A stretch of DNA of 64,000 bases from Syntrophaceae bacterium UBA6087 (GCA_002448235.1 DIXF01000002.1:186001-250000), one strand, 5' to 3'. Positions 35,251 to 44,335 are shown, counted from the first letter of the stretch. Notes: generated by a model not told the origin, from the sequence alone. Made by a program: numbers and translations.

Positions 35251-35640
35251 ATGGACCAGAAAACAATGGTGAAGCAGGTGTTTGACTTTCAGAAAAATAC
35301 GTTTGACAACTTCTTTAAGAGTCTGGTGACTCTTCAGGACCAGGCAGAGAAATCCGCCAGTTTCTTCTTGGACAGGATGCCTCTGATGCCGGAAGAAAGC
35401 AAGAACGTGTTCATGGAGTGGAATAAAATGTACAAGAAAGGCAGGGATGATTTCAAAAGGGCCATGGATGACGGATACGATAAGATGGAGTCATATTTCG
35501 TAACCACTGCCGAGGCAACCCAGCAGGCTGCGCAGCAGGCTACCAGGTCTGCAACCGAAGCAGGAAAGAAGGCTGCCGAATCCACGTCCAGGGCTTCGGA
35601 ATCCTCCAGGCATGAAGGCAAGCAGGAAGGGAAATCATAA
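35251..35640 (+). CDS. Phasin-like granule protein with Ala/Thr/Lys-rich tail (paralogue 2)
   Basis: A 129-residue relative of the previous protein. Residues 1-85 repeat the shared core (VFDFQKNTFDNFFKSL, then KKGRDDFKRAMDDGYDK). The C terminus, about 90-129, is a low-complexity helix rich in Ala, Thr, Gln, Ser and Lys (QQAAQQATRSATEAGKKAA), typical of phasins that self-associate or touch DNA. The ATG at 35251 follows AAGGAGAAA; an earlier in-frame start lies inside the upstream gene. It is followed by a hairpin. Confidence 0.72.
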   Translation: MDQKTMVKQVFDFQKNTFDNFFKSLVTLQDQAEKSASFFLDRMPLMPEESKNVFMEWNKMYKKGRDDFKRAMDDGYDKMESYFVTTAEATQQAAQQATRSATEAGKKAAESTSRASESSRHEGKQEGKS

Positions 35641-35657
35641 AAAACGAAAAGGCAAGA

Positions 35658-35685
35658 ACAGCCGCTCTTTTTGATAAGCGGCTGT
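35658..35685 (+). terminator. Hairpin after the second phasin gene
   Basis: ACAGCCGCT (35658-35666) pairs with AGCGGCTGT (35677-35685), a 9-bp stem with a 10-nt T-rich loop, 18 nt after the stop codon. The tail is GAATGTCTTTG, a poor U-run, so this is a probable but weak terminator or mRNA-stabilising hairpin. Confidence 0.5.
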
Positions 35686-36309
35686 GAATGTCTTTGTCGT
35701 GCAAGATAATTGACGATACTGACGGCAAAGACTTTTTCGTAAAAAATACCAGGATTTTCGAACCAAAGAATCCAGGAGGAAGCGGTAAAGATAATACCTG
35801 CAGCCCTAAATGAGATTTGCGTGGCTCATGCAGGCGGAATATGAGCCTGAAGTCGGTACTGTTTCAGGCCATATGCTTTCTCATATATTTGCAGGGACTC
35901 CTTTTATGATTTGTCCGGATATGGATAACCTGTTCAAATGCTATTCCCAATCCGAACCAGAAAAATATATCCCGGGAAAGGGGAGGGGAGGAATATCCTC
36001 CGCCCTCCCTTGCCCTTGGAAATTGAAATACAGGTACGAAAACGAATTCCATGATGACCGGCAGCTTTACAAGGGAAGGCCGTGATCAAGGGATAGAAAG
36101 AAAAGGCATCCCGCATACGAGGATTGTCGGTTTCTCGGGATCCGTTATTATATAATGCAGGCATGCTGTGAAGAAATCGGCGGAGCCTTGGCAGACGGTC
36201 TTGGGTATTCATGCAGGAGAGGATGTTTCGTTTGTAGCCAGGGGAATTCACTATAAGGGTAAGAAACTGCAAGGAAGAATTAAAAATATTCATGTGAAGG
36301 AGGAGGGTC
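35686..36309. other. Intergenic region before the third phasin gene
   Basis: About 620 bp without a gene I can support. Frames exist (for example 91 codons from 35810) but have no ribosome site or recognisable composition. TATAAT occurs at 36151-36156 and GCATGC at 36161-36166, close to a half-site pattern seen near phaR; a matching -35 is not clear. The third phasin-like gene has its own strong ribosome site (AAGGAGGAGGG). Confidence 0.4.
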
Positions 36310-36585
36310 ATGGACCAAAAAAATTTGGTAAAACAAATGATAGACTTTCAGAAAACGTCATTCGACAATAGTTTCAACGTCATGAAAATGGCTCAGGAAC
36401 ATACGGAGAAAATGACCGACACCTTCGTGGAGCAGGCAAACTGGCTTCCGGAGGATGGGAGAAAGCTTATCACCCAATGGATCGGTGCATACAAAAAAGG
36501 CCGGGATGACTTCAAGAAGGTTGTCGATGACAACTTTAAAAAGGTTGATGAGTATCTCAGCACAATGGATAAAACGATAAAATAA
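36310..36585 (+). CDS. Small phasin-like granule protein (paralogue 3)
   Basis: A 91-residue protein beginning MDQKNLVKQMIDFQKTSFDN, very close to the start of paralogue 2 (MDQKTMVKQVFDFQKNTFDN), and sharing WLPEDGRKL and KKGRDDFKKV with both relatives. It lacks the Ala/Lys tail. It is followed after 33 nt by a large synthase gene, so the pair is likely co-expressed. The spacing of copies with different tails suggests separate layers or timing on the granule. Confidence 0.7.
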   Translation: MDQKNLVKQMIDFQKTSFDNSFNVMKMAQEHTEKMTDTFVEQANWLPEDGRKLITQWIGAYKKGRDDFKKVVDDNFKKVDEYLSTMDKTIK

Positions 36586-36618
36586 CCGGACAGTGCGTCT
36601 CTTCTACGGTGGGAGCCG

Positions 36619-38199
36619 ATGATAAACAGCGGAAACCCGTTAACCGAGCAGTATCGGCCTTTCTTGGAGGCCCCTTTGAGGCTGGCTGATGTCTTCACCA
36701 AAGCATCCAAGGCATATGCAGAAGGCATAAAGGCCTCTCAGGTGTATGGAGAAGGGGTCTTAAGATATTTCCAGGATTTCAACGAGGCCTTTCAAATATC
36801 GGTTGGTGATTTCGAATCAGTGGAAAGAGAAAGGATCTTCAACGCCCCGCCGGATGAAACCTTCAGAGAATACAGCCAGCTGCTTCTCATGAATCTGAAA
36901 ATGGCGGAAAAGGCCACGAGAGCCAGCGTCGCTACCGTAATGGAATACCACCTTCCGAAGACTGCCGATGCTTTCGATGCCTTGCTGAATACCATATTCG
37001 GTTTGGAAGGAAAGCAGATCGACACCTTTTTCTCCGAGCAGTCACGTCTTCTTGAGCGTGTAGTATACGAATATCCCCAGGCGATCCGTGCTATCAGGGA
37101 CGAGTATGGGTTTCACTTCGACCGCAGTGGATATGTCAAAGCCGGGGAAACGGACAGGTTCGATCTTTATCAGGTCTTGCCCACCCATAAGGATGTATCG
37201 GTGCGGAAGAATGGGAAGCCGGTTATTGTGGTTCCCCCGTTTGTTCTCGGCACGAATATCCTCGCCTTTCTTCCCAATGATGACAAGAGCTATGTGCATG
37301 CATTTGCAAACAGGGGAATCCCCACGTACATCCGGGTTGCCAAAAATATTTGGACTACACCTGCTTTCCAGGTGATGACCGGGGATGACGATGCGAAAGA
37401 CACAAAGCATTTCTGCGAAATCGTGAAGAAAAGACATGGGAAGAATGTCACCCTCAACGGGTACTGCCAGGGAGGTTTTTCCTCACTGTGCAATATCCTC
37501 TCAGGCGAGTTGGACGGGCTGGTGGATACGTTGATTACCTGCGTATCGCCCATGGATGGGACAAGGAGTCCCGGGCTGGCCTCTTTCTTGAAGTCGCTGC
37601 CTCCCAGGTTCAATAATCTTGAGTACGGCACGAAGACGCTGCCGAGCGGCAACAAAGTGGCAGACGGAAAGCTCATGGGGTGGGTATATAAGCTCAGGGC
37701 GATCGAGAACGAATATCCACTGGTCGACTTTTACCGGGATATGGTGATGCTGTCCGCAGACGGCAGTGCAAAGGGAAGGTTCAATAAAACGGCTCTGGCC
37801 ATAAAATACTGGCTTGCCTATGAGCGGACCGATCTCCCGCTCCCCATTACCAGGATGAGTTTCTACTCCTATAATATCCCCATCACCAGAGACGGCACGC
37901 TGCCTGTCCGTCTCTTCGGCAGAAAGCTCAATCTCAAGCGTATTACGGAAAAGGGTGTGAGGTGGCTCATAGCCTATGGAGAAAAGGACGACCTCGTGGA
38001 AAAGGAGACCGCTTTAGCCCCTAAGGATTTCATCGAGGTGGAAACGACCGAGTTTCCCAAGGGGCATCTCGCCATCGCAACCTCCTGGTCCAATCCCAAG
38101 ACGGAATATGCTCTCGACAAGCGGTTCGGTAAGAATAACCAGCGCGGACCGGTACTGTTCCAATTGGAAATCGATCAACAGGACAAAGGAGGAAAATAA
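36619..38199 (+). CDS. PHA synthase-family protein, large (class I-like)
   Basis: A 526-residue protein. An N-terminal helical part (about 1-180) precedes an alpha/beta hydrolase core with the nucleophile box GYCQGG (C283), acid in YGEKDDLVEKE and histidine in PKGHLAIA. The box cysteine and length fit class I/II PHA synthases (550-600 residues) although the overall sequence is divergent. It probably polymerises (R)-3-hydroxyacyl-CoA on granules. The stop codon overlaps the next start in TAATG. Confidence 0.78.
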   Translation: MINSGNPLTEQYRPFLEAPLRLADVFTKASKAYAEGIKASQVYGEGVLRYFQDFNEAFQISVGDFESVERERIFNAPPDETFREYSQLLLMNLKMAEKATRASVATVMEYHLPKTADAFDALLNTIFGLEGKQIDTFFSEQSRLLERVVYEYPQAIRAIRDEYGFHFDRSGYVKAGETDRFDLYQVLPTHKDVSVRKNGKPVIVVPPFVLGTNILAFLPNDDKSYVHAFANRGIPTYIRVAKNIWTTPAFQVMTGDDDAKDTKHFCEIVKKRHGKNVTLNGYCQGGFSSLCNILSGELDGLVDTLITCVSPMDGTRSPGLASFLKSLPPRFNNLEYGTKTLPSGNKVADGKLMGWVYKLRAIENEYPLVDFYRDMVMLSADGSAKGRFNKTALAIKYWLAYERTDLPLPITRMSFYSYNIPITRDGTLPVRLFGRKLNLKRITEKGVRWLIAYGEKDDLVEKETALAPKDFIEVETTEFPKGHLAIATSWSNPKTEYALDKRFGKNNQRGPVLFQLEIDQQDKGGK

Positions 38200-38786
38200 T
38201 GGATAACAACTTCCTTGAGCTCTGGGGGAATATGTTCCTGACTGCTGCCAGAGGACAGAAGCAGATGGATGATGTCACCAAGTGGATGAAACGCGGATTC
38301 TGCACTATTCCTGACATGGGCGATATGATAAGCAGCCTCACCGGAATCAATGCGATAATCTCAAGCTCTACGGAATATCTCAGGGTCGTAAACACGGCGA
38401 GTGAAAACTTCCTGAAATCGTTCAAGGAATATCTGTCCATGATGGATCTTGTCCCTAAAAAAGACTATGATTCTCTTCTCGAAGAATTCGAGGACCTCAA
38501 GAAACAGAGTGATGAAAAGAATGCGAGGAAGGTCGATAAACTCTTAAACGACGAACTTTCTCTCCAGACGCAGGGTTTGAAAAGTTTTGAAGAATTGATG
38601 AGAAACCAGACCAGGCAGTTTCAGGAACTCATGACCAATTTCACGAAATTCATAAGCCAGTCGCAAACGCCTCCTCCCCAGGAAAGTTTGGCGGAGAAAG
38701 AAGAAAAGAAGAGTCCCCAGGCCAGGAAAAGACCTCCTGCATCTTCGAGAAAAGCCTCATCAGTGCCCACTGGACAGAAGAAGTAG
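38199..38786 (+). CDS. PhaE-like/phasin-like accessory protein with basic tail
   Basis: A 195-residue helical protein, coupled to the large synthase gene by a one-base overlap. Residues 1-80 include two hydrophobic amphipathic stretches (LWGNMFLTAARGQKQMDD and MGDMISSLTGINAII). A coiled coil (KKDYDSLLEEFEDLKKQSDE) follows. The C terminus, from about 165, is Lys/Arg/Pro/Ser/Ala-rich (SPQARKRPPASSRKASS), recalling the nucleoid-binding tails of PhaF and PhaM. It may be a synthase activator that ties granules to DNA. The assignment rests on architecture and position. Confidence 0.55.
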   Translation: MDNNFLELWGNMFLTAARGQKQMDDVTKWMKRGFCTIPDMGDMISSLTGINAIISSSTEYLRVVNTASENFLKSFKEYLSMMDLVPKKDYDSLLEEFEDLKKQSDEKNARKVDKLLNDELSLQTQGLKSFEELMRNQTRQFQELMTNFTKFISQSQTPPPQESLAEKEEKKSPQARKRPPASSRKASSVPTGQKK

Positions 38787-38834
38787 GAAAACCCGCGTGC
38801 CCGTAGGGATCCTGGACAAAAAAGGAAGATGGGG

Positions 38835-39263
38835 CTATTTCTTCTGGGCCTTGGGGGGGCTTACCAGAGCCTGGCCGTCAAGCACTATCTCTTTGTTCTG
38901 ATTTGAGCAAGTAGTCTTCATGATTGCCCGATTCTTTTCCGTATTAAGCTCCGATACCTCCACTCTGGCGGTTATGGTATCTCCAATGCGGACCGGTGCA
39001 AGGAAATTGAGCTCCTGCCGGATGTAGATCGTGCCTGGTCCGGGAAGCTGCATTCCGATGGCAGCCGATATGAAGCCTGCCTGGAGAATCCCATGGGCGA
39101 TGCGCGTCTTGAAAAAGGTATTCTTGGCATATTCTTCATTGATGTGCGCCGGATTGAGGTCGCCGGTGATGCCGGCAAAAAGCGAGATGTCGGCTTCGGA
39201 AATCGTTTTTGTAAACTCTGCAAAATCACCTATTTTGATCTCGGCTATGGTTTTCCCGAGCAT
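38835..39263 (-). CDS. phaJ: MaoC-type (R)-specific enoyl-CoA hydratase (PhaJ-like)
   Basis: A 142-residue single hot-dog domain. The catalytic dyad is in GDLNPAHINEEYA, giving D35 and H40, with the following FFKTRIAHGIL typical of R-hydratases. It converts enoyl-CoA from beta-oxidation to (R)-3-hydroxyacyl-CoA, the PHA synthase substrate, and thereby links the acyl-CoA operon to storage. It lies on the minus strand, separated by about 90 nt from the double-GAF gene upstream and convergent with the PhaE-like gene. Confidence 0.88.
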   Translation of the reverse strand: MLGKTIAEIKIGDFAEFTKTISEADISLFAGITGDLNPAHINEEYAKNTFFKTRIAHGILQAGFISAAIGMQLPGPGTIYIRQELNFLAPVRIGDTITARVEVSELNTEKNRAIMKTTCSNQNKEIVLDGQALVSPPKAQKK

Positions 39264-39352
39264 AAGTTCTCCTTTTTACGAGCAGTCAATGCCCACGCCA
39301 CCCGTGAAAGACAAAAAGCGGAGATCAGTGTTCCGACCTCTTATAAAAAAGC

Positions 39353-40405
39353 TCAAAACCAGGAACGGTGGCTCCACATGTCTTCTTTGAGTTCCTTGAT
39401 ATCTTCTTTAAGCATGAGTACACATGATGCATTTTGTATAGCCAATCCTCCCTGGTGCGCAATGGCTGTGGCGAGCATTATTTCATCTTCTGAAAACTTT
39501 CTGGGTAACGCGCTATAAAGCCTCAACACCCCGATAACTTCATCCAGCGCCTTTATGGGAACGCAGAGAATGGATGCAATTCCTTCTTCTTTTTTTTCTT
39601 TTTTATACTGAACCCCTCCTGCTCGAGATGCATCGTCTACTACTATGACGTTGCCTTTCAGTGCCTCGACCAGGCTTTTCTCCGCAGAAACCGCACCCTT
39701 ATTGAGATACTTCTCGCTCAAGCCGTAGCTCGCGATCAGCTGTAAAGTCTGTTTTTCCTTATCGAGGAGCCGTACTGAGGCTGCCTTTACCCCGAACGTA
39801 TCGGCCACTTCTTCTGTTAAAATCTCCATGATGTTCTTGAGATCGAGATTCGAGTTCATGCCGACGGCAAGATCATAGAACAGCTCGGTGTTTTTACGGA
39901 TCTGCTCTATGAGCCGGGAGCGCTCGATTGCCATGCCTCCCTGCTCGGACAATGCTTTGAGAAACGCTATTTCTTCTTCCGAAAACCTTCTGGTGGTGGC
40001 GGTGTACAGCGAGAGAAGCCCTGTCACCTCGTCCTTTACCATTATGGGGACGACAAGGATCGACGCCACCCCCTCCGCCTTCTTGATATCATGATTATGC
40101 ACTCTCGGATCGGAAGTTGCGTCATAGATGGCAATGTATCCTTTCCGAAGGATCTCTTCCGCTGCCCGCAGGGCCTCTTTGGGCTCCACGTGCAGATAAT
40201 TCTTCGACAAGCCTTTCTGCGCCAGGGGAAAGAACAACGGGGGCGTCTTATCCTTATCCCTTAAGAAAAGACAGGCAGCTTTCCCCCCCATTGTATCAAT
40301 GGCGCTCTGGACGATCAAGTCGAGCAGTTCTTCCTTCTCAAGAGTGGTCCCGAATGCCCTGCTCACCCTGCAGAATGTTGAGAAATAGCTTTCTTTTTCC
40401 GGCAT
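39353..40405 (-). CDS. Tandem GAF-domain protein
   Basis: A 350-residue soluble protein made of two GAF domains. Domain 1 covers about 15-165 and contains GVASILVVPIMVKDEVTGLLSLY; domain 2 covers about 175-335 and contains GIASILCVPIKALDEVIGVLRLY. The two are clear duplicates. There is no output domain, so it should act by protein contact, perhaps with the synthase encoded just upstream. Its ATG at 40405 lies within the last 68 bases of that synthase gene, with GAGGAG as ribosome site, so expression is tied to phaC. The ligand is unknown. Confidence 0.85.
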   Translation of the reverse strand: MPEKESYFSTFCRVSRAFGTTLEKEELLDLIVQSAIDTMGGKAACLFLRDKDKTPPLFFPLAQKGLSKNYLHVEPKEALRAAEEILRKGYIAIYDATSDPRVHNHDIKKAEGVASILVVPIMVKDEVTGLLSLYTATTRRFSEEEIAFLKALSEQGGMAIERSRLIEQIRKNTELFYDLAVGMNSNLDLKNIMEILTEEVADTFGVKAASVRLLDKEKQTLQLIASYGLSEKYLNKGAVSAEKSLVEALKGNVIVVDDASRAGGVQYKKEKKEEGIASILCVPIKALDEVIGVLRLYSALPRKFSEDEIMLATAIAHQGGLAIQNASCVLMLKEDIKELKEDMWSHRSWF

Positions 40406-41603
40406 GGCTCATCTCCTCAGCTCTTTTGGTGCTTGAAGATTTTTTCTTCATTGAGGAAGTCGACCGAATCCGGGTCGATTTCCTTCTGTTTTGACTGATC
40501 TGATGCGCAGGTTCGTACCGGTCATCGCGTTCTCTAAGCCACCTGATTATTTTGGGAGCAAACTCCTTCTGTGTCTTGCTGCTGACATATATACCGATAT
40601 GGCCGGTATCGAGGCATACGTTTTCGGTGTCCTTGCTTCCCACCACACTGGTAATTTTCTCAGCTGCTCCCGGGGGTACAAGATGGTCGTACTGTGCATA
40701 GATATTGAGAAGGGGCATCTTGATATCCCGTAAGTCTACCCGTCTTCCGCCGACCATGAGCTTGCTCTGGATGAGGAGATTTTTCTGATAGCAGTCCCTG
40801 ACGAACTGCCTGAATGTCTCTCCGGGTATATCCGGGCTGTCGAAAATCCATTTTTCCATACGGATAAAGTTTTCGACAAATGCCTTGTTATCCATATTCT
40901 CTAAAAAACCTACATACTTGTCTATCATCAGTCGTGCCGGATTGAGGAGGAGAAAGCCTAAGTTCATGAGATCTCCGGGCATATTCCCGAAGGTATTGAT
41001 TACCTTGTCCGGATCCATCCATTTCAACCAGATGTGCAGCAGGCCCTGGTCGGTGTCGAAGTTGGTCGGACAGACGGTCGTGACAAGGTTCTTGATCTTC
41101 TGAGGGTGCAGGGCAGCATAAATGATGGAGAATGTTCCTCCCATGCAGATGCCCATGAGATTGATCTGCTCTACCTTTTCCCGCTTCAGGATGAAGTCTA
41201 CTATGTTGTCCATATACCCGTTGACATGATCGTCGATGGTGAGGAATTTATCCTTTCCCGTCGGATATCCCCAGTCAACCATGTACAAGTTGATGCCGCT
41301 TTCCTGAAAGCTTTTTACCACGCTTCTCTCCGGCTGGAGGTCGAGCATGGTTTCCCGGTTGATAAGGGCATAGACGACGAGGAGCGGAGTTTTCATGTCA
41401 TCGGGGGAGGTGCGTGTTGGAGAATAATGCTTAAGTTTGACGCGATCCTCTTCATAGACTACATCGTACGGGGTCGAGGCGATCTCGGTATCGAGGTTGC
41501 TCAGGAGTATGTCCGAGGCTTTCTTTGCCCGGACATGGGCATTTTCAGCCTCCTGGGCAAGATGCTTCATGATCAGATCGACAGGTATTACCGGTTTATC
41601 CAT
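40338..41603 (-). CDS. phaC: Class III PHA synthase subunit PhaC
   Basis: A 421-residue synthase. The nucleophile cysteine C153 is in GICMGG, the acid in YAQYDHLVPP and the histidine in DTGHIGIYV. The family core ends near residue 360 (RWLRERDDRYEP). The remaining 60 residues form an extra Lys/Arg/Ser-rich tail (RKSTRIRSTSSMKKKSSS) that overlaps the following gene in another frame. With PhaE, encoded 16 nt upstream, it forms the PhaEC enzyme. The ATG at 41603 follows AAAGGAGAA. Confidence 0.92.
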   Translation of the reverse strand: MDKPVIPVDLIMKHLAQEAENAHVRAKKASDILLSNLDTEIASTPYDVVYEEDRVKLKHYSPTRTSPDDMKTPLLVVYALINRETMLDLQPERSVVKSFQESGINLYMVDWGYPTGKDKFLTIDDHVNGYMDNIVDFILKREKVEQINLMGICMGGTFSIIYAALHPQKIKNLVTTVCPTNFDTDQGLLHIWLKWMDPDKVINTFGNMPGDLMNLGFLLLNPARLMIDKYVGFLENMDNKAFVENFIRMEKWIFDSPDIPGETFRQFVRDCYQKNLLIQSKLMVGGRRVDLRDIKMPLLNIYAQYDHLVPPGAAEKITSVVGSKDTENVCLDTGHIGIYVSSKTQKEFAPKIIRWLRERDDRYEPAHQISQNRRKSTRIRSTSSMKKKSSSTKRAEEMSHAGKRKLFLNILQGEQGIRDHS

Positions 41604-41619
41604 GACTTCTCCTTTGCAG

Positions 41620-42510
41620 CTATCCCTTCCCATTCGCCTTTTCGAGCTTCCGAACCTTCTTTTTCAGCAGGTATACTTCTTTATAGAGATCGTCCATTTC
41701 CTTGTTCGTTGGAATGGGGTAGGTCTGGAGCATGTCCTGTATGATGTCGTTGCGTGCCCCGAGGTAATCCTCCAGTGCAGCAAGTGTATTGCTGAAGGTT
41801 TCATTATACTCCGATGACTGAAAGAGAGTCATGAAGTGGCCTTCAAGTGTCTTGACCCACATCCGGTAATACTCTCTTGAGTCGGCAGGGAGGTTCCCCT
41901 TTTTTGTAAGGGTTTCGATTTTTTCGTGCATCATCTTGTTGGTCTTTTCAAACGGCATCTGGATCAGCTGAAGGAACTCGGCAAGGCAGGAGGAAAACAG
42001 ATTATATTTATCCAGAGCATTGTTGACCCTCTCTTGATGGTATCTGTTCAGGCCGAGCTGGGGAATATTAAAATAACGTCTGATTTCTTTTTTATAGATG
42101 TTCGACCAGGACTGGAGGGTTTCCTGGTCAAGATTATCGAAGCTGTAGGGCTCGGAGCGTTCATTTAACGAGTTCACCTTCTCGAATGCTTGGTGTTGAA
42201 GAGTAAGGAACGCCTGCATCCCTGATTGGAGGAAGTTCGAGGTGATATCGGGGAGCGTTGCCGTACCCCGGAATACGGCATCCACGGCTGACGGCTCGCT
42301 CAAAGCGGTGGATATGGCGGTAAACGACTTTATCGTAGAGAGGAAAGCGTCCTGCAGAACTCGTGCATTCTCTTTCTTCGGCGGAGCGTCTTCTTCAGAG
42401 CTCGGACCAGCAGGCCCTGAGCCCGACTTTGCCCAGAGCTGGTTTGCCATCTTCATCCACTCCGAGATCAATGTCTGCTGGTCGGGGATAGGTCGTTCTT
42501 GGTTGTCCAT
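41620..42510 (-). CDS. phaE: Class III PHA synthase subunit PhaE
   Basis: A 296-residue, mostly helical protein that matches PhaE in length and in the C-terminal pattern (YPIPTNKEMDDLYKEVYLLKKKV). The N terminus holds a disordered acidic segment (about 30-48). PhaE has no catalytic residues but is needed for PhaC activity and granule attachment. The QLGLNRYHQERVNNALDKYN region is typical. It has a GAGGTGAGAT ribosome site and starts the minus-strand phaE-phaC-GAF run. Confidence 0.88.
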   Translation of the reverse strand: MDNQERPIPDQQTLISEWMKMANQLWAKSGSGPAGPSSEEDAPPKKENARVLQDAFLSTIKSFTAISTALSEPSAVDAVFRGTATLPDITSNFLQSGMQAFLTLQHQAFEKVNSLNERSEPYSFDNLDQETLQSWSNIYKKEIRRYFNIPQLGLNRYHQERVNNALDKYNLFSSCLAEFLQLIQMPFEKTNKMMHEKIETLTKKGNLPADSREYYRMWVKTLEGHFMTLFQSSEYNETFSNTLAALEDYLGARNDIIQDMLQTYPIPTNKEMDDLYKEVYLLKKKVRKLEKANGKG

Positions 42511-42728
42511 ATCTCACCTCGTTCTCATTAACATAAGATGTACAGGGGTTAGCCCTCAGCGCGCTCCAATAATAACGCGAAGGAATATCATATAAAAAAG
42601 AAGTAAGGGTGCGCTTCAATTTATCAATGGAGGAAGGGTAGCGGGGATCGGGTAAATATAAGATATTCCAAAAAGGAAACATGAAAGCAGGAAATGATAA
42701 GCCTCAGATGACGGCAGACAAAAGTACC

Positions 42729-42756
42729 TTGACAAAGAAAAGCTAGTTGCTTATAT
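42729..42756 (+). promoter_or_regulatory. Promoter of the tRNA-Gly gene
   Basis: TTGACA (42729-42734) and TTATAT (42751-42756) are separated by 16 nt. The mature tRNA begins 18 nt later, a normal leader for a stable RNA gene. Confidence 0.7.
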
Positions 42757-42773
42757 GGGTAGGGTGTTTTTGG

Positions 42774-42848
<75 letters not shown>

Positions 42849-43039
42849 AACTTTTTATTTTTGTCTTTTCTCGGGAAGAGAACCCTTCCTGCGGCAAACT
42901 CCCTTTTTGCACGAACTTCTTTCATTGAAATAATCCATGCGCTTCAGCGGAAAAGAGAGTCTTCCGACGCGTTTCGATCCGCCGCAAGGCTCTTTTCCAG
43001 ACTTCCGGATCCTTCAGCCGCTGTTCCTTCCGGCTCTCC

Positions 43040-44335
43040 TTAGGGATATGCGCGATAGATCATTCTGGGGAACGGGATGGTCTCCCGCACGTGCTTGAGC
43101 CCGCAGATCCATGACAGGGTCCTCTCGATCCCCAGGCCGAAACCTGAATGGGGGACGCTGCCGTACTTTCTCAGTTCGAGATACCAGCCGTAACGCTCAG
43201 GGTCGAGGCCGTTGTCCCGGATTGCCTGCAGAAGCTTGTCATAGTCGTCCTCGCGCTGCGATCCGCCGATGATCTCCCCGTAACCTTCCGGTGCGAGCAG
43301 GTCGGCGCACTTGACGTAGTCGGGCTTTTCCGGGTGCTGCTTCATGTAGAACGCCTTGACCTTCTTCGGGTAGTCCTCGATGAAGATGGGTTTGTCGTAG
43401 AGGCTCGTGATGATGGTCTCGTCATCCGCCCCGAGGTCGGCCCCCCACTGGATGTCCGAGCCGTTCTTGCGGAGGATTTCCAACGCCTCGTCGTAGGTGA
43501 TCCGGTTGAAGGGCGGCTTGACCTTCTTCAGCGGCTCGAGGTCCCTCTCCAGGGAGATAAGCTCCGTTTCCATCTCGGAAATGGTATTCTGGACGATATA
43601 CGAAACAAAGTCCTCCTGTAAAGCGAGGTTCTTGTCGTGGTCGGCGAAAGCCGCCTCGGCCTCGACCATCCAGAACTCGATGAGGTGCCGTCTCGTCTTG
43701 GACCGTTCCGCCCTGAACGTGGGACCCAGGCAGAAGACCTTGCCCAGGCCGAATATGGCAGCTTCCAGGTAGAGCTGGCCCGTCTGTGAGAGGAAGGCCT
43801 TGCCGAGGTCGAAATAATCGACCGCGAACAGGCTTGAGGTGTCCTCTCCGCAGGTGGTGGTGAATATGGGCGAGTCGAGCAGGGTAAAGCCGTTTTTGTG
43901 GAAGTATTCCCTGACGTGCCTTACCAGTGCGTCACGCACCCGCATGATGGCTGTCTGCCGGTTCGACCGGAGCCACAGGTGGCGGTTGTTCAGGAGAAAG
44001 TCCGGGCCGTGCTCTTTCTTGCCGATGGGAAACTCCTCGGACTTATGAACGATCTCTATCTTCGTCGCGTTCATCTCATATCCGCCCGGTGATCTGGATT
44101 CTTCACGCACCGTACCCTGAACGATCATGGAAGATTCGAGAGGGATCTTCTTGATTTCGGAATAGAGCTCTTCGCCCAGGACTTCGCGTTCCGCTATGAC
44201 CTGGCAGATACTGCTCCCGTCCCGGATGATGAGAAAAGAAAGCTTGCCGCTGGATCTCCTGTTGGAGACCCATCCCTTGATGACGACCTCTTCGCCCGTA
44301 TGTTTGGAGAAGTCCTTGATGAGACACTCTATCAT
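43040..44335 (-). CDS. asnS: Asparagine--tRNA ligase
   Basis: A 431-residue class II aminoacyl-tRNA synthetase. The OB-fold anticodon domain covers about 1-110 (VVIKGWVSNRRSSGKLSFL). The catalytic domain has motif 2 in GPTFRAERSKTRRH and motif 3 in GFGLGIERTLSWICGL. TTCGEDTSSLF and the SQTGQLYLE active-site segment favour AsnRS over AspRS. It charges tRNA-Asn in the cytoplasm. A ribosome site (AGGAGG) is 13 nt upstream. It diverges from the ModE-like gene with a 107-bp spacer. Confidence 0.93.
   Translation of the reverse strand: MIECLIKDFSKHTGEEVVIKGWVSNRRSSGKLSFLIIRDGSSICQVIAEREVLGEELYSEIKKIPLESSMIVQGTVREESRSPGGYEMNATKIEIVHKSEEFPIGKKEHGPDFLLNNRHLWLRSNRQTAIMRVRDALVRHVREYFHKNGFTLLDSPIFTTTCGEDTSSLFAVDYFDLGKAFLSQTGQLYLEAAIFGLGKVFCLGPTFRAERSKTRRHLIEFWMVEAEAAFADHDKNLALQEDFVSYIVQNTISEMETELISLERDLEPLKKVKPPFNRITYDEALEILRKNGSDIQWGADLGADDETIITSLYDKPIFIEDYPKKVKAFYMKQHPEKPDYVKCADLLAPEGYGEIIGGSQREDDYDKLLQAIRDNGLDPERYGWYLELRKYGSVPHSGFGLGIERTLSWICGLKHVRETIPFPRMIYRAYP

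Noticed and set aside
35810..36085. A 91-codon open frame in the spacer before the third phasin gene
   Set aside because: No ribosome site, no recognisable domain, and unnatural composition (mixed Cys, Pro, Gly without hydrophobic periodicity). Treated as non-coding.
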